From Parasponia andersonii (lineage: Eukaryota > Streptophyta > Magnoliopsida > Rosales > Cannabaceae): a DNA stretch of 64,000 nucleotides. The notes beneath the pieces were generated by a model, which saw only the letters and a program-made list of their open reading frames with translations, made no database searches and was not told the origin of the DNA. Each line of letters opens with the position of its first letter. Position 1 is the first letter of the stretch. The position numbers and the translations under genes were made by a program. Positions 11,301 to 22,400 of the stretch are shown piece after piece. The stretch is taken from NCBI GenBank assembly GCA_002914805.1, contig JXTB01000388.1:160381-224380 (forward strand), written 5' to 3'.

Positions 11301-11911
11301 TGTTAACGATGTAAGTTCAAAATTTTCTCTTAATATGTTCATGAATTTTATAGAAAACTAGCGTCACGAAATTCTTATGAATAGAGTTCTTGAATATGTA
11401 TATTCACGCACTTAAAAAATTACAATTTTTCAAATTACTTTCGTCATTTTAGTTTTACATATAGTTAGATAGTAATATGATTTTCTGAAAATGGAAAATA
11501 AAAATCTAATCCAAATGAAATAGCAGGACCAATTAGCCTTAGCATTCTAACTAAGTTAGCACCCAACTGGCACAATTATCCCTGACCAATGAAAACCAAG
11601 AGTGGTTGAAATAATAGTGTGATAATTAAAAGGAAATAAACTTTATATAAATTTCAACTTTTTTAATCGAGGTTATATACATGATATGGATTGAATTAAA
11701 TTTTGTGTAATTAAGTCCTTAGTTTGGAAAAATAAAATTAAAAAAAAAAAAACGACAGTCTAAAAAGTTTCGTACAATTATATTTCTAAGCATAGATTTG
11801 AATTTGAAATTTTGGCAGGGTTCGGATACCAATGCCAGACCGATACAGCAAATACACGGGCGCTCACTGGAACTATATACCTACGAGGAAGTAGAAAACA
11901 GACAGAACTAA
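8305..11911 (+). CDS. Alpha-type carbonic anhydrase (secreted/plastid type), six exons, 280 aa
   Basis: Predicted to interconvert CO2 and bicarbonate with a zinc ion. Coding exons by GT-AG sites and continuous phase: 8305-8398, 8678-8895, 9672-9884, 10976-11146, 11257-11310, 11819-11911. Residues 1-28 form a hydrophobic signal peptide ([16 protein letters not shown]). The zinc ligands are visible as H128 and H130 in [10 protein letters not shown] and H147 in EFHLVHQ. E134 and T217 (GSLTVPPCT) fit the gatekeeper pair, H101 fits the proton shuttle, and C60 with C221 fit the conserved disulfide. Length and the QSPIEL and C-terminal SDTNARPIQ motifs are typical of plant alpha-CAs. Some of these enter the secretory pathway and then the chloroplast. 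All exons are intact, so I expect a working enzyme. Intron 3 (1.1 kb) holds a pyrimidine-rich repeat. A likely poly(A) signal, AATAAA, lies near 11985. The exact family member cannot be told. Confidence 0.95.
10208..10660 (+). repeat. Pyrimidine-rich degenerate minisatellite in carbonic anhydrase intron 3
   Basis: About 450 bp built from loose repeats of TTATCACTTTCTCTCTC-like units, over 80 percent T and C by eye. ORFs within it encode only Phe/Ser/Leu-rich strings and are an effect of the base composition. Confidence 0.8.
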
Positions 11912-13916
11912 ACACATATATCTGCATTAGAGCCCATCTAGATTACCAACAATTTATATTGCATCATGCATTAAAACGGGAGGAATAAATACATCATATA
12001 TATATATATATAGGCTAATAAAGTGATATCCGATATAATAACAGATGATCGTATATTTAATTTATATTTCTTTTACTTTCCAATGTCACATGCTGCCAGC
12101 ATCTTATGTTTCCTTTTCTTATCCAACAGTTTGTGTATTAGCTTGGAGATCAGTTTATTGTATCACACGATTATTTATGAATCGCTGATACATTAATGTA
12201 TTATCTGAGGAGCCTATCAATACATAAATATATATGTAAATATATGGGTTCTATCTTATGGCATTATCAATTTTGACCTATGTTAATGTTTACGGTGAGT
12301 TATGGATAAACGATAACTCATTTATAAAAATTAAGCTTTTCTTAATAAAAATATTGGCATCCATACTATAACTCAGTAACAATTGGATTGTGGTTGAAAA
12401 AACTAGATCCGAATTCAAAAAATCAAGTCTAAGATCAAAACAATTAAATTTGACGACGAAAACTCACCTTTGACTCCTAATTACTTTTAGGGTTTTCGAG
12501 AATTATAGAGATAATTAGAGTCGTAGATTATTTTTTTTATGACTCTTGAGATAGCTCACATTATAAGTTGGAATATATAATATGTATAATATTTTGGTTC
12601 TTATAAGATTTTTTTTAGACGATTTGTTTTAGTGCCACCCTCTCACCACCCCTCTTTCATAGAGACCTTTTCATAAAATTAAGTAAGTGGACATGAAGAG
12701 AATATGGTGCTCTTAATTTGAAAGAAAAATAGCTCTAGTAAATTCATGACTCCCCTTTTCTATGCATGTGTTTATTAAAATCTTCGGTACTTATGTTCCT
12801 ATACATATTAATGTCCATTTCTACCGCAATCATTGAAAGCAGTAAACTCAAAGCTACAACTCAATCAGTAAATTAAAAGTTTTCATACACTATATAAAGC
12901 TTACAGTCTTGTAAGAGAAACGAATACTACTACACTAGTAAATGAAACGTCCCTATTCCATTTCAGAGGTATTATCTTTTGAAAATAAAAATGCCAACTA
13001 CATAAACACGACAATTTTTTATCTCACATTCACCAAACCAAAGTATCAAAACTAAAAATAACCTTTCTCAAATTTCAAAGAGAATTTTTACATTTTTATC
13101 ATCATACACTGAGCTTATTTTTTCATTTGTTAATTATTAGGATTCGATTTTATAGAAATTTGGATAAAAAGATTCTTATTTTTATCATATAAATTCTCAA
13201 TCATAATTTACAAGAAATTAGCCTCGTGTGCAAGGAAAAAAAAAAATCTAAAATTGAATATATGTATAAAAGGTAACCAGTGATAACAATACACAACTAA
13301 ATTTGAAATCTAAAGCTTACACAAATCCAGATAGTATATAGAAAACAAATCCAGGATAGCAAATCAAGAGGAGAACCCCAAAGCAAAAACAACCAAATTC
13401 ACCAAATCAGAAAAGTCAAGTGAATGAACTTACCTCACCAAAAGTCCTACATGAAAATCCAAATCCAAAAATCACCCAATTGATTTTTGCCTGAAAATTT
13501 TAACTGATCCAGAAAAGAAATAAACAATTAGAAAAGTATATAAAAGAAAGAAAAAACAACAACTATTATCTAAATGGATTGCAAATATAACATTAAGTGT
13601 AGAGAAACATAAATGAATTATAAATGAAACACAAACCAATAACTAACAAAATATTCGTATCATAGGGCAAACAAAGCTATGTTAAGTTCTAGTATATAGA
13701 ATCTAACTTAACATAAATGAATCCATTACTAATCTTAATAAAAAAATTCATAAATAAAAATATAAAATTCCCGATACAAATTTTTATCAAGATTAGGAGA
13801 AAGAGAAAAAACGAGAAAACTCTTTGTAAATATGAACTTTAAGCCTTAAATTCTTTAAAAATCTCTTTCAACTATTTTCGAGAAATCTCTAATTTCAAAC
13901 TCTTTTCTCTTTAGTA
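11912..13916. other. Gene-free region downstream of the carbonic anhydrase gene
   Basis: Contains the 3' UTR and possible poly(A) signal of the carbonic anhydrase gene (about 11912-12010, with a short TA run at about 11999-12012). After that it is AT-rich DNA with no recognisable gene or repeat. Confidence 0.6.
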
Positions 13917-14005
13917 ACTTTTGTGTTTCACTCTAGTTTTTCTCCTCTAGCCTCCTCACTTTTGTGTTTCATTCTAGTTTTTCTTCTCAAGCCTCCTCAT
14001 TCTTT
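13917..14005 (+). repeat. Two-copy tandem repeat, about 44 bp per unit
   Basis: CTTTTGTGTTTCACTCTAGT and its variant with ATTCTAGT occur about 44 bp apart, each followed by TTTTTCT-CTC and AGCCTCCTCA. A 75-aa ORF that starts here (13923-14150) has no family features and depends on this repeat, so it is not called. Confidence 0.7.
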
Positions 14006-14984
14006 GCCTCCTCAATCTTTAAGGTTTTTAACCATCAAAATCCCTCAAACATCACAGCCAAATCATGACAATTCGATCAAAATCAGATCAAGGGCTCAAA
14101 ACGGTCCAAGGAGAAGCACAAGTCAACATTCTCAGCTCAGGGAGGTGTGACAGTGATGCATTACTTGTGCGGTCGTGCAGCCAGACAAACTGGGGTGTCG
14201 CATCCACGCCACTCCCTTGCACGGTCATGCAACTGGTGAAAATGATTGTGCATCTGCACATTTTTCTTTGGTTTCGAGGTTTGTTTGGACTCAACATTTC
14301 TCCCTTTTTGTGCCAATATATGTATTGATTACTATTTTCTTATTTTTTTATAACAAAACATAATTAAACTAACAAAAATACTTTAGAATTTACAATTATT
14401 TAAACTGAAAAATACTTAATTTATGAGTTAAATATTCACTCATCGTTAAGATACTAATTTGTGTAATTAAAAAATTAAATTAGTTATTGTAAAAAGGTCA
14501 AAAATCATGATTTTCGTATGTCCGATTTTGAGTCTATCTTTGTTATTAGAAGTTATGCTTTATATGAGAAGTCAAATTTTCACATTATACATTTTAACGA
14601 CTATTTTGTTTGTTTAAAATCTTTCTTATAAAATTAGATGAGTTAATTTGATGACTAATTAATTGATTTTTAGTTGAAAAAAAAATAATATCCCTCATTA
14701 ATAAAAGAATATTAAACACAAATATAAGTTCTAATATCAGTTAATAATTACTTTATTTAACTTTTTATTTAATAAAAAATAAAAAGTTGGAAAATTAAGA
14801 ACAAAAGGTGTAAACACAAAATATTTTTTGATTATATATTATTGGCGATATTATTAGTTTACATATTTTTAATACATTAGCGAAGGACATTTGTATTTTT
14901 TAACTCTCATAGGGAACACATTTGTAAGAATTTTAAATATTAAGGTTCTAATTTGTATAATTAAAAAATTAGATTAGTTACTCT
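14006..14984. other. Gene-free intergenic DNA
   Basis: A GC-richer patch (about 14100-14280) with repeated GTGC-GTCGTGCA motifs stands out from the AT-rich surroundings and may be a transposon remnant. I could not assign it. The rest shows nothing recognisable. Confidence 0.4.
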
Positions 14985-15150
14985 TAAGGGAGTGGTTGAA
15001 ATGGCAAAATGCTCTATCTTGAGGCCTTCTCTCATTTTATGAGAGTGAGATCAAGGGTTCCACTCATCTTCGAGAGTCCAACCAAATAAGAATGGTTTTA
15101 AAAAGTAACCTATTACTGAAATCTAATCCGTCTTTTTGTTTACTAAAAAA
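14985..15150 (+). mobile_element. Possible tRNA-derived SINE
   Basis: AGTGGTTGAAATGGCAAAAT resembles an A box and AGGGTTCCACTCAT a B box about 60 bp later. The block ends in a short A run near 15147. No flanking duplication was found, so this is a weak call. Confidence 0.35.
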
Positions 15151-15627
15151 AATGTTAGCTTGTATGGAAAAAGAAGTCAAAAATCATAATTTTTGTAAGT
15201 CATTGTTTCTTGCCAAATGAAGAAAAATCACATATTTTTATTGTACCAAATATTACCTTTCGTTTATGTTTTCACATCAATTCTATTGTGTCACGTATAT
15301 AGTAAAATGATATAGTCCAAAAGAGATTCCTCTAAATGACCCTCTTAAATGACAACTATTTAGACCAATAAATGATTCAGAGTATTTGAAAAATCTAATT
15401 ATAGCATTCTTCAAATACATTGATTTTTTTTTTGTTTTATTTAAATGGTCAGAATTTAAAGGTTAAAATCTCTTTTTTTTTTCTTTACCCTAATTTTGAT
15501 TATATACGCGACTCTTATCATATTTAATAATACAACACAAATAAAATGTTATAATTGGTATTAGGAAAAAATATATGTATTTTTTTTTGTTGATATTATG
15601 TACTCTAACAAGAGATATTTCTTTAAC

Positions 15628-15703
15628 GAAGTAGGTTAGCTCAAGTGAGAAGAGCACCCATTATTTAGGATCTTGGTCCTAGGTTCGAGTCACACTAGGA
15701 GTA
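15628..15703 (+). mobile_element. SINE head, truncated by an assembly gap
   Basis: AACGAAGTAGGTTAGCTCAA and GGTTCGAGTCACACTAG form A-box and B-box promoter motifs of RNA polymerase III. The same family occurs complete at 60930-61130 and, on the other strand, at 44170-44370. The 3' part falls into the N gap. Confidence 0.7.
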
Positions 15704-15826
15704 NNNNNNNNNNNNNNNNNNNNNNNNNNNNNNNNNNNNNNNNNNNNNNNNNNNNNNNNNNNNNNNNNNNNNNNNNNNNNNNNNNNNNNNNNNNNNNNNN
15801 NNNNNNNNNNNNNNNNNNNNNNNNNN
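15704..15826. other. Assembly gap (123 N)
   Basis: A run of N directly after a SINE B box and before TATATAACGG. The missing sequence probably includes the SINE tail. Confidence 0.99.
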
Positions 15827-16149
15827 TATATAACGGAAAATTCTAACTATTTTTTCAATTAAAATACACTTATTAAACGACATACATTTATTATTATTAT
15901 TTTCAATCATAATAGTAGAGAAATAACGATCAACTGCTAAAAAAATATAAATAAAAAAAATACCTAAATAATGATCCACATATAATATAATAATTTTTTA
16001 GGACCAATAAATGGTACTGTTTATATGTCGTCTACCATCATGGGAAAGCTTTTGAAAATTTAGCCAACTCAAAAAAAAAAAAAAACATTTAATGTTAATG
16101 TCCAAAGCGAAAATAAATAAATAAATAAAACCTGACATAAATCAAACAA
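15827..16149. other. Gene-free upstream region of the MOM1-like gene
   Basis: AT-rich DNA with A runs near 16068-16084 and a short (AAAT)n run at about 16107-16127. No clear TATA box. Confidence 0.5.
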
Positions 16150-16496
16150 GGGAGCTCCAACGTTCCCTCGTTTTTTTCGTTCTCACTGAAAATTCCAGAA
16201 GAAGCCCTCAAATTCCTAGATTTTCCTCTGTAAATTTTCCGAGAAAATTGCCTCACTGTTCAGGTACGCTTAAGTTTTCTCGCATTTTGATTTTGTTCTT
16301 CCCAAATTTGACAAACATTTTAATCGGTTTTGTTGTTAAATTAGGGTTTTAGGTTGAATTCGATTTATTTATTTTTTTATTCAAATGCATGTGCTTGATT
16401 TCTTTCTCCGTTTCTTAAATTGTCGATTTAGGGTTTCTGGGGTTTGGTGTTTGATCTTTAATCGTAAGCATTTTGCGTAGTTCTGGTTATGAAAGC
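16150..16496 (+). other. Probable 5' UTR and leader intron of the MOM1-like gene
   Basis: A plausible leader intron runs from GTACGC at 16264 (after CTGTTCAG) to the acceptor TTTTGCGTAG ending at 16480. It joins a leader to TTCTGGTTATGAAAGC and the ATG at 16497. An overlapping upstream ATG at 16489 is in another frame and could lower translation. Inferred from splice signals only. Confidence 0.5.
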
Positions 16497-19400
16497 ATGG
16501 GAAACGATGCTCGACCTAGTCGGAAAGATAAGGATGATGAAACCAGCAATTTAAAGGGTAAACAAAGCAGTGATAAAGGGTTAAGTACGTCAAGCTCTGC
16601 TACATCTGATACGTTTGGCTTAAGAAGGTCTTCTAGAGAGGCATTAGTGAAGAAGAACGCGGTTCCGGCCTCACCGACTGTCAGGAAGTCCGAGCGGATT
16701 GAGAAACGAGTGTCGATGACGCCGACGAATAAAGGGAAGTTGGATAAAGTGGGGAAGAAATCGACGCCGAGTCCTCTTAGGAGGTCTGATAGGGGAAAGA
16801 GCTCTTTTTCCCCTTCATCTGCATCCAAAAGGTCTGACAAGAGCTCAAGCTCGTTGTCTTTGAAAAGAAAAAAAGGTAAAAAAGAGAAGAGTGTAAAGCA
16901 ACTAACCTTAGAAACTGAAGAAGTTGGTAAAAGCGAAACGCAGGCTCTGAAACATGATCGGGTGAAAAAGAAGAGGAAGAGGCTGAATGCTGCTTCCTAC
17001 ATGGGGTGGTTCAAGACACCAAAGTCAAAGAAGGTTAAAGCAGTAGGTAAGTTAAGTTTTCTCTTCCCTTTTGTTTTTATTATCTTTTAGTGTTTCTTTT
17101 GGCTCCATTTTCTCTTTTAAGACCAGAGTTTATGTTTCACAAGCATGCCCACATAATGGTTTTGTGGTTGTTAACTATGGCATTAGTAAATTTGAGCGGA
17201 CGATTAAACGTTCTTTGGCACATACTGCAAAAACAATGCTGAATAATTTATCCTAAATTCCTGAATCCTAATTAGATGAAACAATAGAAGATCATGATGG
17301 TGGAAATGAGCCTTCCGGCTCAAGTACGAAGCCTGCTTGTGGGAAGGAAGCTCATGAGTTTGAAGATGGTGATCTCTTGGCAGCCTCTAGCACTGGCGAA
17401 TCGGCAATGTTATTATCCAATGATGCTGTGACGGAAAAGATTGATGATGAACCTGACGCAAGAGAAGTAAATTGCTCTACAATGGAGAAGGCGAATGAAC
17501 CAAATTTGATGGATTCGCCGTTCAATGAAACGACAATGGAGGACCAGAGAGGCATAGTAGACGATCAAGAAATCATGGACGTGGACTCTGTTGCCTTGGG
17601 TACAAGTGCAAGTAAAGAAGTGTGCGCCTCAATTGCTGATACGGCCTCTGTATTGCCATCCGACTGCATAAGAAGCAGTCCTGTTCAGAAATTTGACGCA
17701 AATCTTAAGAGACAAAGGTGCATATCCATGCATAAAGTCCTCAACACCCCCCCCCCCCCTCCCCTTTCCTTTCTCTAGTTTATAATTTTGGTAAATGCAT
17801 TACAACATGAAGTTTGGGAGAGGATCGGTAGAACTTTTGAAGAAAAGAAAATGGATTTGGCTTTTCTATGGGTATGAATGAAACTTATAGCTTCTCTGTG
17901 GGCTTTAGTTTTATGCTCCGTTTGGAACCCAAATTTTGGAGGGGAAAAATTGCGAGGGAAAAGTAATGGAAAAAGAAAGAGGAAAATACTTTTCCCAAAA
18001 GTTTATAGAGCTTTTTTTTTTGACACTTTTGGTTATGCTAATTTATATGTCAAAGTTTTATATACTGAAAAATTGATATCAAATCAAACTCTCGCTTTTC
18101 TTGGCAAAAATTTCTATCATATTTTTGTTTCAGTGCAAACAAGAGAAAATGGAATCCTTTGGAATTTTTTTTTCTCTCCCTCCAAAAATACAAGTTCCAA
18201 ACGGAGGCTTAGTGTTTGATTCTAAAGATTTTCCTCTTTGTAAAGTTTCCCTCTTTTTTTCTGAGGCACCTTATCCTTCTTTTGTTGTTATTTTTTCTTT
18301 ATTCTAATAAATATTTCTGCCTTCTCCAATTTTTGTTATACATCTTGCATGGTAGAAGGGATACCCTGCAAGAGAGCTTTTGTTTAGATATGTTGGTCTT
18401 TATGGTTGGAAAGGATAAAGAGAGTTTTTGAAGACATAGAAAGGAATGTGGAGTCTTTTATGGATAGAGTCAAATTTTGTGTGGCTTTTTGGATTTATGA
18501 CACACAAGATTTTAAGCACTAATTATTCTTCAGATCTGGTTAGGGAGTGGTGTACGTTGATGTAAGCTGCAAGATGATACCTTAATGTCTTTTACAATTT
18601 TCGTTTTCTCTCACTGCTTTAATATTATTATTATTTTTTTTATAGGCACTGCTTCAATATTATAAGTCCCTGTTTCTTACAAAAAGAAAAAATCTTGCAG
18701 GGTAAACCTTGACTCAAAAGGGGGCAGTTTTTCCTCTAACAATGCAAACTTGAATCAGGAATTGGCTGTAACTTCTTTAACTATGGTTGGTTTGTTTTTC
18801 TTTTTCAGTTGCTTATTTTCTTCATAACTGAGCTTGTTCCCAATTACAATTTGCATACCTATTCAGTTAGTATGTGTATCTCTTATCCATCATTATGTAC
18901 GTACTTCCATGTTGATTTTTTTTTTCCCCATTTTTTTTACCTAGTTATTAAGTTTTATGTCCTTTCATATCTTTTGAGGAAATGTCAACCTTTTTGCTAA
19001 AACTGCAATGCAGTGACTTGTATTATCCCCAGTAATATGAGAAAGACACGGGTGATTTGAAAGCTTACTGAAGGTGCAAAAATCAAGAGTCGAGCTGATG
19101 TGATGTAGTTAGTTTTTGAAAAAATGTAGTTTGTTTCTTATAAAAAAATTTAGTTAGTTTCTGAAATTTGTTTACTTTAGTTGTTTAACAGGAAATATAA
19201 AAAATGGAGTGGAGCTGATGTGATCAATGATCATTTAGTTAGTCCTGAAAAAAAAATCAGGACTGGAGCTGATGTGATCAATGATCATGTAGTTAGTTTC
19301 TGAAATTTGTTTACATTAGTTGTTTTACAAGAAATATAATATTTGGATTACGGTGATTGGTTCTCCATAAGTGTTCTTGCATAATTGCATTGTAGGTTAT

Positions 19401-22400
19401 AGGTTTATTGCCAATTGGATCACTGTCTTATAAAATTGGAGCTTTAGTTTTAGCACCCTGAGCTGGCAGTGAGTTTTGTCATGGCTGGCTTACTTTTCAG
19501 TACAAGGAAATCAGTACAGAACTATTGCTTTGTTTTGTGATAGGTGTTTTCTAAAGAATACATTAGATTTTAATTTAGATTGTGCTCTATAGACCATAGG
19601 TCTGTACCATTATAACTTTTGACTTGTATTATTATTGTCAATCTATCTCCTTCTGTTGTAGGTCGGTTTTTTTTTTTTTTGTATTTTTTTTAAATGAAAA
19701 ATTTGTGTTGGTTGTTGTTTGATATGGGAGTAAAGAGTTATTTCTTATTTGAAAAAATAAAAAATAAGAAACGAATATAGCGGCCATGGATCTAAGTGCT
19801 TTCATATTTATATGTATTCACAGGTAGTTGTCCATTTATTGGATATGGATAGTTAACTTGTTTATGATTGTTTTTATTCCTTTATGGATTGAATTAGGAT
19901 AGAGGGGAACACGATGCCAGTACTACCATGGGACTTGCTGAGAAGTGTGACAATCATATGCGGCAGAAGGAATCACCTAGAGATCTTGAGAAAAGTGGTC
20001 AACAAAATACATGTTTTACATGCAAGCTTGGTGGAAAGCTATTGTGAGTAACCTTTTTCTATTTGCATATGAATTCATTCAACTCTTTTTGGCAATGGCT
20101 GATTGGGAAGTTAGCAGTATATATATTAGTTCTTGCTATATATTTTGCTATATTTTCTAGTTGCTTTTGTTTGTTTTGCTCTGTCATTTATTTAGATCTG
20201 ATAACTGGAGTCAATTTTAACATTAAACGTTTATATAATAATCTTAGAAGAATAAGAAGAACAACCTAACATTACTTATGTAAAGTGATTCTTTTGGATG
20301 CTCTAGCACATGGTATTGCACATAATACTGATATTAAGTTATGTATTGCCTTGGATAACGTAGATACTTTTTGTTCTTTGTCTTTGTTTTGTTTTGTTTT
20401 CCATTTTCCAGATGAGTTGCATTAAGTTGCAATAATATACTTATTTGGTTTATCGGAAAGTTATCTTCAAGGCCTCAACTTTGATGCTAGTGTCAATTTA
20501 GTTCCTTTTTCTAATTTTTTTTAGAAACAGGACTGATATTATTACTGATCTAATACTGGAATGACAAAAGGTTATAAAAAATGCCAAGGTATCATCTTAA
20601 CACTTATAACCAAATACACCAATCACTCATTCCCCCCCCTCCCCCCCCCTTTCAAAAAAAAAGGAAAAAAAATGCAATTTTATTATCTTCAGTATCAAAT
20701 GCCAAAAGCTCCACCCAACACTTGACTCTATCCTATAAAGAATCCACATTTCTTTTGTTTCTTCAAATACTCTTTTTCCTTTCCAGCCACAAAGACCAAC
20801 TTATAGCCATGATTGCCACGTTCCAGACAACCTTCTGACATTGTTACCATGAAAACCCCCATTAAACTGTAACATAGCCTTGCAATGACAAGGCCATACC
20901 CAAACTAAACTCCCTAAAAAACCTGGACCAAAGCTCTGTTGTCAATGAACAATTCAGAAGAAGTGATACTCCATCTAGCATAATACACACCAATGGAGAG
21001 AAACAGGTTAATGAGGGTTAAGTCTTTGGAGAACATCGTAAGTCTTTTACTTCCCCAAAATTAAAAGCCAACAGAAAACCTTAACCTTTGGTGAAATTAG
21101 GAGCTTTTTAGACGAAGAAATGTGATTGAAAATGCAGACTTTCATCAATTATAGTTAGTTCTCTAAATAAATATTTACAAGAGAAGTGAAGGGCATTTAG
21201 GACCCTTTCAACTTATAAACTTTTCTACATGCCATTTCCTCAAGAACCTTAGCCGAATCCAGCAATATAGTCAGACTTGAAATCTGTTTCTAGCTCCCAT
21301 TCAAATAAGTTTATGAGAGATGGCGAAACTCACTAATAACCACCACTTCTTATAACATTCTCGGTTTATTTTACATGATGAATATTCTCATTATGAGAAC
21401 ACTACCAACTCCATAGGACTTCTACAAGAATAAGAGTTTTATACATAAGAGTGAGATTTAGACATCATGTATAGCACTTTGAAAGTTACGTGCTAATGTA
21501 ACACTATGAAATCAACTTCCAAGAACATCTGTAAGTTACTTGTATCTGTGGATGTCCTAACCAAGTATTTCTTAAGCAATGTTTTAACTTGAGCAAATTC
21601 AAGTTGAGCAAATTCAAGAACTTATCACGATAATAGAGTCTGAGATAATGCTTCTGTTTTAATTTTCTCAGCAACTATTTTTGTAGACCATTTTTTGAGA
21701 TGAAAAACTGAGGAAAGGTGATATATGTTACTTGGCTTTTAAAGCTAGTGGGATAATATTGCAAAATATTGGGGTTAAATTGGAGAATGACATTTGTATC
21801 TTGCAACCAAGCTCATGGTATACCATGTTTCTGAATTGTATTGTTATTTACGTGTGAGAGCATATAGAACCTCACGTGTCCTATAAAAAAAAAAGAGAGC
21901 ATATAGAACCTTGTGTCTTGTTATACTTGTATAATTTCCATGAATTGATTATTGCAAAAGCATAACATACTTTAAACCCCGAGTTATGTTGCTTTTGTAA
22001 TATGTTCATAATAGAAAAGTTCTCATCATCAGGTGCTGTCATGGAAGAGAGTGCAAACGAAGCTATCATCCTACTTGTCTAGATCCTCCTATGGATGATG
22101 CCCCGACTGGAGTTTGGTATTGTCTTATGTGTGTCTGGAAGAAGTTAGATTCTGGTGTACATTCAGTGTCAGAGGGAATTGAGTTGATATGCTATGTCAG
22201 GGAAGTGGAAGTATTGGATGTTGATGGTATGAAAATTAGAGGTCATTAAATTTAGTTCTGTTGTTGGTTGATTGGAATGTAGGTGCGATTGCAAATTTGT
22301 GGTTCTGATTTCCACTATTGTGATCTTTTGGTTCTAGAATTGCGACAAGAACGGGAGTTTCGTGTCAAATACAAAGGGCTTGCACATATTCACAATCGTT

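Noticed and set aside
13923..14363. Three overlapping ORFs of 62-87 aa
   Set aside because: No start context, splice partners or recognisable domain, and they cross a tandem repeat.
15695..15979. ORFs that run through N (also at 33832-34035)
   Set aside because: The open frames exist only because N is not read as a stop.
22283..22337. An earlier acceptor for MOM1 exon 6 (AATGTAG at 22282)
   Set aside because: Joined to exon 5 it gives an early TGA. The acceptor GTTCTAG at 22337 keeps the frame and the chromodomain-like sequence.
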